Made by a program: the position numbers and the translations under genes
From: Terriglobia bacterium
GTDB lineage: Bacteria; Acidobacteriota; Terriglobia; Terriglobales; Acidobacteriaceae
Length of the DNA stretch: 64,000 nucleotides
Reading direction: 5' to 3'
Assembly (NCBI GenBank): GCA_020073665.1
Contig: JAIQEU010000015.1
Location: 124,001 to 188,000, forward strand
The notes under the pieces: model-generated
What the model saw: only the letters and a program-made list of their open reading frames with translations
Told to the model about the DNA's origin: nothing
The model's database searches: none
Shown: positions 26,245 through 35,874 of the stretch, piece by piece
Numbering within the stretch: position 1 is the stretch's first letter
Layout: each line of letters opens with the position of its first letter

Positions 26245-29200
26245 ATGAGGGATGGAACCGTGATTCACCCCTTGGTGATGGACGGCGGCAACAATGTCGC
26301 GGGTGGGCCCAACTATACCGCAACCGACTCCAACGGCAACCGCATAACCGTTACCACTCGGAGCACGACCAGCTTCCAAATTGATCATGTCACAGACAAC
26401 TATGGGACCTCGGTACTGACTTCCACAGGTGGTGTGCCAACTCCCGGAATTTCCTTCACCTACACAAGCCCATCCGGAGTGGCCGCACCTGTAGTGGCGA
26501 CGTACATTACGAAGACCGTCCAAACAGCCTTCGGTTGCCCCAACTCGGTCGCATTCTCGGAGAACAACGACTACTTGCTGGATCGAGTGACATTGCCGGA
26601 TTCTTCGTATTATCAGTTCACTTACGAAGCCACGTCTTCAGGAAGTAACAATACGAATGCTCGTCTGAAGCAGGTCAGGCTGCCTACTGGCGGCACAATA
26701 ACCTATACCTACACGGGAGGGGATACCGGCAAGGGTATTTCCTGTATCGATGGAAGCACCATGGGATTCGACCGCGCCACTCCGGATGGGACGTGGCACT
26801 ACAGTCGGGTGGTGAACAGTTCCTCAGGCAACACGATAACCAGCTCAACCACGACTGTGACCGATCCCCAGGGAAATGTAACTGTGACTGACTTTTACAA
26901 AGGATTCGAGGTGCAGCGCAAAGTGTACCAGGGAGGGGCATCAGGCACGCCCCTCGAGGAAGTGGCCACCTGCTACAACGGAAACCTGGATCCAACGCTG
27001 TGTCCCACCGCTACGGTTCCAACGACAGGCATTACAGAGGTGACGGTATTCCGCAGGCTCAATGGAGGCCCGTGGGCCGAGACGGACACTGTCTACAACA
27101 GCAACTTTTCAAACGGATCCGGTGGTCTGGTGACGGATGCCTACGTGTACGACTTCGGTGCCTCTAGCCCCACTCGCCATACGCACATCGACTATGACAC
27201 TACCTTGGGGAATGGCATCGTTGACCATCCGTCCGTTGTGACCGTGACCGACGGGAGCGGGAACCTCAAGGCGAAGACGGAATATACCTACGATGAGGAC
27301 CAAGGCTCATTGCAAACGTCCGGCGCGGCCTCGCTTGTGGCAGTAAGCTGCACTCCGGGTTTCAGCAAGTGTCGCGGAAACGCTACGACCGTCAAGCGCT
27401 ACGTGACGGCAAGTTCCTATCTGACCAGCACAGCCATACATTACGATACCGGTCAGGTTTACCAGGCTACCGACGCGAACGGAGCGCAAACACGTTTCAC
27501 GTATGGCAACTGCGGACACAGCCTTCTCACCAACGCACTCAGTGTTCCGTTCAATTTCTCCACATCCTTTACGTGGAACTGCGTAGGTGGAGTGACGACC
27601 TCCTCCACTGACGCGAACGGCAGTATTTCCTACGTCAACTACACGACCGACCCGGATTTTTGGCGTCCCGAAAGCTCAAAAGATCCGCTACTGAACATCA
27701 CACACTTTACATACACAAGCTTGGTCAAGAGCGAGGGCTACCTCAACTTCAACAGCACGACTTCAACTGTGGATGGCCTCAGTCAGTTGGATTCCCTGGG
27801 TCGCTCGCAGTACACGCAACAGAAACAGGCGCAAACGGCGACCAACTACGACACCGTGAAACAGGTGTACGACAGCCTCGGGCGGCCATACCAGACCACG
27901 GTGCCGTATGTTGCCACTGCCGCCTCGCCAGGTCCGCCGCAGAATACGCCCATCTCCTCGACGACCTACTACGACGCGATGAGCCGCCCCACTCAGGTCA
28001 TTGATGGCGGCGGAGGAATCGCAAATCTTACCTACAACCAGAATGACGTGTACCGGGAAATCGCGCCGGCCCCTACCGTGCCACCCGCTCCGGCCTCGGA
28101 GAACACCAAGCGCAGCCAGATGGAGTACGACGGACTGGGTCGCTTGATCTCCGTATGTGAAATCAACGGCGGTAACCAGAACGGGCCGTGCAATCAGCAT
28201 GCTGGCGCCACTGGTTACTGGACTCAATACAGCTATGACACTATCGCCCCCTCCTACAATTCGCTGATTGTCACCCAGAACTCGCAGGCGGGAGGCGGAA
28301 CTTCTCAAAGCCGAACCTACGTTCACGACATGCTGGGGCGGTTGACCTCGGAGACAAATCCCGAGAACGGGCAAACCCAATATTTCTACGACTCCGCGCC
28401 GTCGACTCCGGGCGTGGCTTGCCCCGGTCCATACAACGGCGATCTGGTGAAAAAGTATGATGCGCAGGGGAATACGATCTGCTACACCTACGATGCCCTG
28501 CATCGGCTCACCAGCGTCACGTATCCCGCCGGGCCAAACCACTCCAGTAGCGACCCGAAATACTTTGTGTATGACGCGGCGACGGCCGGTGGTTACAGTC
28601 TCTTAAACACAAAAGGGCGGCTGGCAGAGGCATACACCTGCCCGTCTTCAGGCTCATGCACTCCGAAGAAGACAGACCTCATTTTCAGCTATTCGGCGCG
28701 AGGGGAAGTTCTCGACACATACGAGTCCACTCCCCATTCGGGAACACCCTATTATCACGTGAGTGCCTCCTACTGGGCTCACGGAGCCGTAAACGCGCTG
28801 GGAAGTAATTTGACCGGCCTCCCGACGTTCTATTATGGCGCGACCAATGGGGTGGGCTTGGAGGGAGAAGGACGAGTCACCAGCGTCACGGCGTCGTCGG
28901 GGCAGAATCCAGTGACAGGCGTCACTTACACGACCGCGAACGGAACTGGGCAGCCAATTGGATCACTGACTCAGGTCGTTCTGGGTTCGGGTGACAAGGA
29001 CACCTTCAGCTACGATCCGAATACCGGTCGTTTGCTCCAGTACAACTTCATCGTTGGCGCGACTCCGCAAACCGTGCAGGGCAACCTCACCTGGAACGCA
29101 AACGGCACGCTGGCCAAGCTGGCGATTACGGACCCCTTCAACACCGTAAACAATCAAACCTGCACGTTCGGCTATGACGACTTGGCCCGCTCCACGAGCG

Positions 29201-30639
29201 CCAACTGCGGGTCCTCCTGGAGCCAGACCTTCAGCTTCGATCCCTTCGGCAATGTCACGAAGACCGGTACGAGTTCGTTCCAGCCAGGGTATGACCAGGC
29301 AACGAACAAATTCCTGTCCTTGCCAGGCTTGAGCTACAACAACAACGGCGACTTGAACAACGACAGTTTCAATACCTACACTTGGGATTCGGAGAACAGA
29401 CCGGTATCGGTGGACACGGTGAACCTGACGCTCGACGCCTTTGGACGAATGGTGGAGCAGGCGAGGGGCACGAGCTATACTCAGATCGTGTATGGGCCCG
29501 GCGGTGGTAAGCTGGCGCTTATGACCGGGCAGACACTCTCGAAGGCGTTTGTTCCCTTGCCTGGCGGAGGAACCGCGGTGTACGGATCGACGGGGACGCT
29601 GGCCTATTACCGCCACGCGGACTGGCTGGGGAGTTCACGCTTTGCCTCCACACCGACCCGGACTAAATATTTCGACGTGGCGTATGCTCCGTATGGTGAG
29701 GACTACGCAGACTCGGGAACAATGGACCTGGATTTCACCGGGCAGAATCAGGACACGGTTTCAGGACTGTACGATTTCCTCTATCGTGAATATCATGCGG
29801 TTTCGGGACGTTGGATTAATCCCGACCCGGCGGGGCTCGGGGCGGTAAGCTTGACGAACCCGCAGACGTGGAACAGGTATGCCTACGTGTCCAACAATCC
29901 GCTGTCTGCGGTTGACCCTCTTGGCCTAATTCGATGCTGGGGAACGGATTGCCCGCAGCGACTCGGCGTTGGGAGCGGAAACTCCGGCGATTTTCCGTCG
30001 CAGGAATGTGTGGTGGAGGGCGTCGACACAGATTGCGGGTTGCTCTCCGGCTTCCTGCAAGATGGCGCGGCGGCGGTGTGTCCAAATAACTACTGCGGAG
30101 CCCGTACGGTTGTTGGCCCCACGGGAGACGCCGAACTGGCGACCGTTTCTTATACGGCGGAGGGCTTTTCTTACGACTACGTGGGCCTCAGAAGTCAGTT
30201 CAGCGGCCGAGACTATGATTTTCTTGTCGAGGCACTTGGACTGCCTGACTCTCCAACCAAGGATCTACATTTAAAGCCAACCAAGGACTTCTGTGACATG
30301 TACGCTCGTCATATCGACTACACAATCATTGGTCGGAATGGCGGTAAAGTATTGGGAGATTACTATGTGCATGAAGTCATTCTTCAGCCGACAGGCAGCA
30401 CATTTACAGGTCAGCCAGACAAGAACGGATTCCACGATACCATAACTGTTGGGTTAGGAATTCCACCAATAACACAGGTTCAGAGTTTCATGATTGCACT
30501 CAAACCCAAGGATTCAGGATCTTTAATTCCGATAGAGCGAATGATCAATGGCCATACGGTTAGTTTGAACGCTCAGACAATCGTAAAAGAATATCCGACA
30601 ATTAGAGTAGCAGGAACAAAGGGGGACAATTGCGAATAA
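26245..30639 (+). CDS. Rhs/YD-repeat protein lacking its N-terminus, with non-core C-terminal tail
   Basis: 1464 residues of YD/Rhs repeats (YTYDALHRLTSVTYPAG, MEYDGLGRLISV, FGYDDLARSTSA). They end in the Rhs core DFTGQNQDTVSGLYDFLYREY, then YAYVSNNPLSAVDPLGL near residue 1227. The 235 residues after this hallmark are unrelated to the repeats and more AT-rich, as in polymorphic-toxin tips, but I recognise no toxin domain. No signal peptide or N-terminal plug is present. The frame opens after a stop at 26230 and already reads like interior Rhs (TMRDGTVIHPL), so the 5' part is missing. The last codons overlap the next gene. Confidence 0.88.
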   Translation: MRDGTVIHPLVMDGGNNVAGGPNYTATDSNGNRITVTTRSTTSFQIDHVTDNYGTSVLTSTGGVPTPGISFTYTSPSGVAAPVVATYITKTVQTAFGCPNSVAFSENNDYLLDRVTLPDSSYYQFTYEATSSGSNNTNARLKQVRLPTGGTITYTYTGGDTGKGISCIDGSTMGFDRATPDGTWHYSRVVNSSSGNTITSSTTTVTDPQGNVTVTDFYKGFEVQRKVYQGGASGTPLEEVATCYNGNLDPTLCPTATVPTTGITEVTVFRRLNGGPWAETDTVYNSNFSNGSGGLVTDAYVYDFGASSPTRHTHIDYDTTLGNGIVDHPSVVTVTDGSGNLKAKTEYTYDEDQGSLQTSGAASLVAVSCTPGFSKCRGNATTVKRYVTASSYLTSTAIHYDTGQVYQATDANGAQTRFTYGNCGHSLLTNALSVPFNFSTSFTWNCVGGVTTSSTDANGSISYVNYTTDPDFWRPESSKDPLLNITHFTYTSLVKSEGYLNFNSTTSTVDGLSQLDSLGRSQYTQQKQAQTATNYDTVKQVYDSLGRPYQTTVPYVATAASPGPPQNTPISSTTYYDAMSRPTQVIDGGGGIANLTYNQNDVYREIAPAPTVPPAPASENTKRSQMEYDGLGRLISVCEINGGNQNGPCNQHAGATGYWTQYSYDTIAPSYNSLIVTQNSQAGGGTSQSRTYVHDMLGRLTSETNPENGQTQYFYDSAPSTPGVACPGPYNGDLVKKYDAQGNTICYTYDALHRLTSVTYPAGPNHSSSDPKYFVYDAATAGGYSLLNTKGRLAEAYTCPSSGSCTPKKTDLIFSYSARGEVLDTYESTPHSGTPYYHVSASYWAHGAVNALGSNLTGLPTFYYGATNGVGLEGEGRVTSVTASSGQNPVTGVTYTTANGTGQPIGSLTQVVLGSGDKDTFSYDPNTGRLLQYNFIVGATPQTVQGNLTWNANGTLAKLAITDPFNTVNNQTCTFGYDDLARSTSANCGSSWSQTFSFDPFGNVTKTGTSSFQPGYDQATNKFLSLPGLSYNNNGDLNNDSFNTYTWDSENRPVSVDTVNLTLDAFGRMVEQARGTSYTQIVYGPGGGKLALMTGQTLSKAFVPLPGGGTAVYGSTGTLAYYRHADWLGSSRFASTPTRTKYFDVAYAPYGEDYADSGTMDLDFTGQNQDTVSGLYDFLYREYHAVSGRWINPDPAGLGAVSLTNPQTWNRYAYVSNNPLSAVDPLGLIRCWGTDCPQRLGVGSGNSGDFPSQECVVEGVDTDCGLLSGFLQDGAAAVCPNNYCGARTVVGPTGDAELATVSYTAEGFSYDYVGLRSQFSGRDYDFLVEALGLPDSPTKDLHLKPTKDFCDMYARHIDYTIIGRNGGKVLGDYYVHEVILQPTGSTFTGQPDKNGFHDTITVGLGIPPITQVQSFMIALKPKDSGSLIPIERMINGHTVSLNAQTIVKEYPTIRVAGTKGDNCE

Positions 30640-31403
30640 AAGGGCTCCGCGTTGGTCGGCTAGTTGCGTCCGGTGTAGCCCTTTGTGCTGTCGCCATTTT
30701 CTCGTTGTTTTTGTTTCAGGGAGTCCGCATCAGACTTAAGGCCCAACGACTATTGTCGGAGGTTCGATCAATTCGAGTAGGAGATGAGAACTTGCACGCG
30801 GTTCGCCTGCTTGCACAAGAGTATGGCGCCGATTTGCCAGACGAGCGGAGCTGTCTAGTTAGTTCCTGCGCCATCAAGATTGGGATTACCAACGAGGAGT
30901 TGGCGAGGTTTAGCTTCTTACCGCTACCGCGGGCAGCCCTTGGAGTAGCTTTTTTTATCAACAAGGGTCGCACTGTACATTTGGGGCTGGAACTACTCTC
31001 GGAGCGGCGAGGCTTTTCATACTACTTTCAACGTCTGATTTATGGAAATGCGGATGAAATCGTCAGCGTTGCCAGCGTTGAGGATGATTCTAATGGTTCC
31101 GAATATTACGACGTAGGCGACGGTTACAAGGTGCTGTTCGGGGGCCAAGATGCTGGGGGACATCCCAAAAAGGTGGTTGTTCATCTTACGCCTAATGTTG
31201 ACGCGATTAAGAGAAATGAGGCTTTTGACTTAAACCTACACTGCCTAAGTTGGATCTGGGGCTGTCGAGATGCAAGCGAATTGTTACCAGCTGTATGGAA
31301 GAATGCGCACCACCCTGGCTCCGAAGTACTTGGATCACAAGTGACCTTTCTAGTCCGGAGCGCGAGCATCAACGGTAAAAAAGAGAAGAATAGAGGGAGC
31401 TGA
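30630..31403 (+). CDS. Membrane-anchored protein of unknown function, coupled to rhs
   Basis: 257 residues from TTG 30630, which overlaps the rhs stop by ten bases and follows GGGGG at 30621-30625. One N-terminal membrane helix (LVASGVALCAVAIFSLFLFQG), then a soluble domain with paired Cys (SCLVSSCAI and CLSWIWGC). Not recognised. Base composition is AT-richer than flanking genes, like the rhs tail. Tight coupling to an Rhs tip suggests a cognate partner such as an immunity protein, but membrane anchoring and lack of family evidence leave this open. Confidence 0.6.
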   Translation: MRIKGLRVGRLVASGVALCAVAIFSLFLFQGVRIRLKAQRLLSEVRSIRVGDENLHAVRLLAQEYGADLPDERSCLVSSCAIKIGITNEELARFSFLPLPRAALGVAFFINKGRTVHLGLELLSERRGFSYYFQRLIYGNADEIVSVASVEDDSNGSEYYDVGDGYKVLFGGQDAGGHPKKVVVHLTPNVDAIKRNEAFDLNLHCLSWIWGCRDASELLPAVWKNAHHPGSEVLGSQVTFLVRSASINGKKEKNRGS

Positions 31404-31442
31404 TTGAAGTTCCACATTAACCGTGTTCGCCACTTCTCGTCA

Positions 31443-31573
31443 TTGGGGTAGGAAAGGGCAGCCCGGGCTTCTGGTCCAAGTTTACCAAAGCCTTGGGAGA
31501 GGCCAAAGGCGTGCTAGATTTGGGACTGTCTGGCGCTTTGGTGCTTAACTGCGCGCGCGGGGCGGCGCACTAG
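31443..31573 (+). pseudogene. Possible orphan Rhs-tip or toxin fragment
   Basis: A short open stretch without its own start, ending at TAG near 31571, encodes a peptide containing KGSPGFWSKFTKALGEAKG and ALVLNCARGAAH. It is more GC-rich than its neighbours. It looks like the C-terminal end of a larger protein, as seen when alternative tips are stored behind an rhs gene. This is inference from position and composition only. Confidence 0.25.
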
Positions 31574-31587
31574 GTGCGAGGTCCGAA

Positions 31588-31887
31588 ATGGATCTAATCG
31601 AGTTTACTTTGCGCCTGATAACATGGAAAGTGGTAGCTCGAATAGCGTTCGGAACCGCTTATTTGAGCTTGTGCATTTGGACGGTTCGAAATCGTTGGCG
31701 CGGTTTCCGTCGGACAAAACGTCATATCTTAGTTACTGCGCTAGAAGTGAGTGTGCTTCTTCCTGTTGATCGCGTTCATGGTAGTTCTCTTCAGACTTTG
31801 AAGCCGTCAGCGAACGGGGGTATCGTACAAATATCGATCTGGTTTCTGCTGATACAGGTCTTGCGGAGCCGGGTACCTAGCTTCTGA
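31588..31887 (+). CDS. Small hydrophobic protein, hypothetical
   Basis: 99 residues from ATG 31588 with a GCGAGG site seven bases upstream. Two or three hydrophobic segments (VVARIAFGTAYLSLCIWTV and IVQISIWFLLIQVL) separated by an Arg-rich loop (RNRWRGFRRTKRH). No family recognised. It sits between the rhs-linked gene and the SBBP gene in AT-rich DNA. May be a real small membrane protein or a decayed gene. Confidence 0.4.
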   Translation: MDLIEFTLRLITWKVVARIAFGTAYLSLCIWTVRNRWRGFRRTKRHILVTALEVSVLLPVDRVHGSSLQTLKPSANGGIVQISIWFLLIQVLRSRVPSF

Positions 31888-31924
31888 GCTTTCGAGTAGC
31901 GTCACAGACCGACAATGTATCGCT

Positions 31925-34736
31925 ATGATGAATCGATCATCCCCAGTCGCGCCGTTCTTTCTTCTGTTTGGAGTAGCGATCGCATCAACTGTCTTCGCCA
32001 ATCAACAATCGCTCCCTAGCGTTTCGTCTCACGGAGCGGGAGGGACATGGGCTGCTCAGGAGTCCTTGCACCGGCTCAAGACGCCGAATCCATTTGAATT
32101 GAACGTCGGCCAGACGAGTTCAGAAGCAACCTACCTCTTTCGCGGGCGTGGCTACACATTGTTCTTGACCCAGACGGGAGTGCTCGCGACGATTCGCTAC
32201 CCGGATCTACCCCGACACGAAGATCCCCATGGATCGCGTCAGAGCGATTGTTTTCCAGAATCAAGCGCCAGATTGTCATCAACGAACTGCGTAAATCGTT
32301 TCGGCACCTTCCGCATGATCCTGATTGGCTCGAACCCTGAGGCAACACCGAGAGGCAGGGATAGGCTGTCGGCGTACACAAACTACATGCGCGGTCAGGA
32401 TCCTAAGAAATGGCACGTCCACGTGCCGCAGTTTAACCAAGTTTGGTACACCGGTATTTATCCCGGAATCGATCTTGTGTACTACGCGAGCGGGGGTCAG
32501 CCGGAATATGACTTTGTGGTTTCTCCTGGGGCGCATCCTGAGGTAATCGGGTTTTCGATCGAGGGTGTGGACGAGTCTGTGCGCTCGGTCGTGTCTCCAA
32601 CCGGGGACCTGGTGCTTACCGGTACCCGCGTAGGTCCTGTTCTGCGAAAGCCCCTGATTTACCAAGGCAGCGGGTGCGTCGTAGGGAGCTCTGGAGAAGG
32701 AAGCCCAAGCAGGCCCAACTCGCGCTGCAGTCTCCTTGCCGGCGGGAAGTTCGTTCTGAAGCAGAGAAATTCGACTTCAGCCTTGCAGGTTGGCTTCGAC
32801 TTACCTCAGTACGACCGGACGGAACCCCTGGTGATCGATCCAGCGTTTAGCTTCTCGACATACTTCGGTGGCAGCATTAGCGATGGCGCCAACGCAATGA
32901 CCATCGACTCTTCCGGGAACATTTACCTGTTTGGCGGAACCAATTCTCCAGACTTCCCCCTGACGCCTGGGGCGTTCCAGACGAGTTTGAGCGGGATGGG
33001 TGACCTCTATGTGTCCAAGTTCAGCTCGGATGGGTCAAAACTGATCTACTCAACGTTGCTCGGTGGGAACGGTCCCGACGAAGCCCGCGCCATCGCGGTC
33101 GATTCTTCAGGCAACGCTTACTTGGCCAGTCAAACGTTCTCGACTGATTTTCCCATTGTCAATGCGTTTCAACCAACGGCGATCGTGCCCTCAGTCGTCT
33201 TATCGAAGCTGAGTCCGGATGGATCGGCCCTGATATTTTCAACCTACGTGGGGAACGGCACCCAGCCGTCTGGAATTGCGGTGGATAACGGCGGGGAGGC
33301 CATTGTGACAGGTATCGCGGGTGCCGGCGCCATTCCGATCGTCAACGCGCTACAGCCGGTTCACGGGGCGGATGGAGGATATTTTGACGGCTTCATAACC
33401 AAATTCGACTCCTCTGGGGGGGGTTGCCCTCGATCCCCAAGGGAATATTTATGTTGCTGGACTTGCGCCTTCCACAGACTTTCCAGTTACTCCGGGTGCA
33501 TTTGAAACAACCTGTGTGATCGCCTTGGGCACCTGCCACGGCTCATTTGTTTCAAAGTTCAGTCCATCGGGTACCACCTTGCTCTATTCGACGTATCTCG
33601 ATGGTGGTGAGGTTGACGCGGTCGCTGCTGATCCTGCGGGAGAGGCCATAGTCACGGGGAGGGTTGGCGAATCGACCGGCTTCCCCATAACGCCAGGATC
33701 GTTTCAGACGGTTCAGGGCGGGGGCGCCTCTCTCGATGCGTTCGTCACCAAGTTCAGAAGCGATGGGTCCGGCCTTATTTACTCGACATTTCTCGGCGGG
33801 AGCAGCTTTGACTACGGCAATGCGATACTAGCTGACGCAACCGGAAACGCCTACCTGGCGGGAGATACGCAGTCGCCCAATTTTCCCGTCCAGAACCCGC
33901 TGCAAGCGAATTATGCGGGACAATTCGATGCCTTTGTTTCTGAGTTGGATAGCTCCGGCTCGCAGCTAGTTTTCTCCACGTATCTCGGAGGCGGCAGCGG
34001 AGGATTCGGTAATGAGCACGCGGACGGAGTTGCCCTGGACGCTTCCGGGAACATTTATGTAGCGGGATTTACGGACGCAGCCGATTTCCCCACCGTCAAC
34101 GCATTCCAACCGCAATTGCGTGGCTTCACTAATGCCTTCATGTCCAAGATCGTCCAGGGGCCGGATTTTGTGATTTCAGCCCCGTCGGATTTCGCCACAG
34201 TCAATGCGGGTGGAAAGGCTACATATTCCCTTAGTGTGACGCCGGTAAATGGCTTCAATCAGAGCGTCAACTTGTCCTGTGCGGGTGCGCCGTCCGGCGC
34301 AACCTGCAGAGTCTCGCCGAATTCCGTTGCTCTCGACGGAATACACTCGGCTCCTGCGACAGTCACCGTTAGCACGACTGGCAGTTCGGTTGCTGCGCTT
34401 TCGATGATGTCTGATCCAACGCGGCCAAGCGACAAACGCTCAAACGGGCTAGGCGGCGTTGCACGAATGCTCACGCTCGTGGTTTTCCTTGGATTTCCTC
34501 TGGGAGCCTCCGTTGGCAAGGGGCGTAGGCGCTGGAGAAGTATCCTGGCGGTCTTTGCGGTTTTCTGCGCCTTCTTTTTTCTCGCATCCTGTGGAGGAGG
34601 AGGTTCAGGAGGTGGGGGAGGCAATCAAGGTCCCCCGACTCCGTCGGGTACTTACCCAATTACGGTGACAGGGAGCGCCGTGTCCAGCCAAGGTACGTTG
34701 AGTCATCCCGCCCAATTGACGCTGGTCGTCAACTGA
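31925..34736 (+). pseudogene. SBBP beta-propeller repeat protein, frame broken in a G8 tract
   Basis: Two frames form one gene: 31925-33505 (ATG start, leader VAPFFLLFGVAIASTVFA) and 33424 onward to 34736. The N-terminal domain reads NPFELNVGQTSSEATYLFRGRGYTLFLT, typical of acidobacterial surface proteins. SBBP blades follow (STYFGGSISDGANAMTIDSSGNIYLFGGT). At G8 (33416-33423) one extra G shifts the frame: with seven G the protein continues as GVALDPQGNIYVAGL into the second part. The C-terminus has an Ig-like domain (FNQSVNLSCAGAPSGATCRVSP), a hydrophobic segment, then a Gly-rich CGGGGSGGGGG stretch. Sequencing error, slippage variation or decay are all possible. Confidence 0.82.
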
Positions 34737-34944
34737 CTGGGCCGCTCCATTTGCACTTGACGTTTTTATTCGGCCAGACTTTATCCAGGTTTTAGTGCGT
34801 GCTGCTAAAGTTAATTAAGAAACTCATCTCTAAAGTTTTCTCTAAATTTAAGTCCCCTTTGTTTAGGGCCTTTATGAAATTATCATACACTAGCATGTGT
34901 GACACCGAAACAACTGCAAGAACATCCTGGAAGATCGGGAGGCC
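34737..34944. promoter_or_regulatory. AT-rich spacer with candidate promoter for the integrase-region genes
   Basis: About 200 bases markedly richer in A/T than the window average. A possible promoter is TTGTTT (34859-34864) and TATCAT (34881-34886), 16 bases apart, ahead of the winged-helix gene at 34945. An alternative is TTGACG (34757-34762) with TTTATC (34780-34785). The change in composition may mark the left part of an acquired segment. Confidence 0.35.
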
Positions 34945-35187
34945 ATGACTAAATCTCATGTGTTGACGATATTCTCAAGAAGCGGTAGGTTCCTAAGACC
35001 GGACGATGTGTGCAACCTGCTAAGGCCAATTCCCGACCGGCGCTCCTTTTATAGCTATCTCGGGCGGCTCCAAAGGCAGGGTCTGCTAGAACGATACCCG
35101 AACTCCCGGAGAGGCCACCTAGCCTATCGCTTGACCGCTCGCGGACAGGCCCGATTGGAATACCTACGTCGTTCAGGTACGAGCTAG
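34945..35187 (+). CDS. Small winged-helix DNA-binding protein
   Basis: 80 residues. The order helix-helix-recognition helix-wing is readable: FLRPDDVCNLLRPIPDRRSFYSYLGRLQRQGLLERY, then GHLAYRLTARGQARLEYL, like PadR/MarR-type wings. Start ATG 34945 has GGGAGG only two bases upstream, so initiation may be weak. Probably a regulator of the mobile segment; the perfect palindrome at 35231 just downstream is a plausible binding site, but this is untested. Confidence 0.6.
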   Translation: MTKSHVLTIFSRSGRFLRPDDVCNLLRPIPDRRSFYSYLGRLQRQGLLERYPNSRRGHLAYRLTARGQARLEYLRRSGTS

Positions 35188-35230
35188 GCGGAGCAGTCTT
35201 CCCATACCGAGGAGGTCCCCCTCAGCCTCT

Positions 35231-35258
35231 CTAACGTTACGTACGTACGTAACGTTAG
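35231..35258. repeat. Perfect 28-bp palindrome
   Basis: Positions 35231-35244 (CTAACGTTACGTAC) are exactly the reverse complement of 35245-35258, with no spacer. It is built from ACGT/AACGTT steps and lies between the winged-helix gene and the promoter of the gene at 35374. With no loop, it is a better fit to a dimeric protein site or cruciform than to a terminator. Confidence 0.85.
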
Positions 35259-35338
35259 CAGCATGTCCGGGTCGATAGCCCTCCAGGCTTCTGCGGCGCG
35301 ATTTCCCGAATTGAATCGGATCCCACATGTCATGTGTA

Positions 35339-35366
35339 TTGTGCATTTACACATTTTATGTATACT
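35339..35366 (+). promoter_or_regulatory. Candidate promoter for the coiled-coil/winged-helix gene
   Basis: TTGTGC (35339-35344) and TATACT (35361-35366) are 16 bases apart. The ATG at 35374 lies eight bases after the -10, so transcription would begin at or just before the start codon and the mRNA would be leaderless. No ribosome site precedes the ATG, which agrees. Confidence 0.45.
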
Positions 35367-35373
35367 ACTTGAC

Positions 35374-35874
35374 ATGGCCACCAAGAACTATCACCGCGCC
35401 TTATTCGACGCCGAGCAGGACTTGGCGCGCTGCTTAGTGCAACGCCAGAAGATCGATCACAAAATGGCTCGGCTCCAGGCTGTCGTCAGCCATTTGCAAA
35501 ACCTTTGCGCCGATCTGGACCGAAAGCACTTCGAGAAACGCGTTGAACGCGTCGTGAAGGCAGGCCTGACGGTGGGAGTCACGGACCTAGCGCGTGCCAT
35601 CCTGAAAGAGACGTTCTTTGCCATGACTGCAGGCGACCTCAAGAAAAGCATGGAAGCGAGAAAGCTCGACTTGTCCAGGTACTCGAATCCCTTGGCTGTG
35701 ATCCACACTGTGCTCAAGCGGCTAGTACAAAGCGGTGAGGTGAGAGTGGTTCCGCAGAAAGCGGGCCGGAAGTCTTATCAATGGGTCAGCACCACAGACA
35801 AGTTGTTGTCCGAGTTACGGCAGACGAGTCAACCAACCGCCCAGCGGCGTGGCGGTTTGAAGGAGTCCAGGTGA
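35374..35874 (+). CDS. Coiled-coil plus winged-helix-like protein of an integrative element
   Basis: 166 residues from ATG 35374; upstream in-frame codons fall in the promoter. Residues about 5-55 form a heptad-like helix (LARCLVQRQKIDHKMARLQAVVSHLQ). Residues about 60-150 resemble a winged-helix domain found in acidobacterial hypothetical proteins (TVGVTDLARAILKE, MTAGDLKKSMEARKLDLSRYSNPLAVIHTVLKRLVQSGEV). Probably DNA-binding; no established function. Its stop overlaps the next GTG by four bases (GTGA). Confidence 0.6.
   Translation: MATKNYHRALFDAEQDLARCLVQRQKIDHKMARLQAVVSHLQNLCADLDRKHFEKRVERVVKAGLTVGVTDLARAILKETFFAMTAGDLKKSMEARKLDLSRYSNPLAVIHTVLKRLVQSGEVRVVPQKAGRKSYQWVSTTDKLLSELRQTSQPTAQRRGGLKESR

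Noticed and set aside
34700-35000. A second copy of the tRNA-Phe 3' end marking the other attachment site.
   Set aside because: I looked for the T-arm/acceptor sequence at the left of the element and near 26240 and saw no convincing copy.
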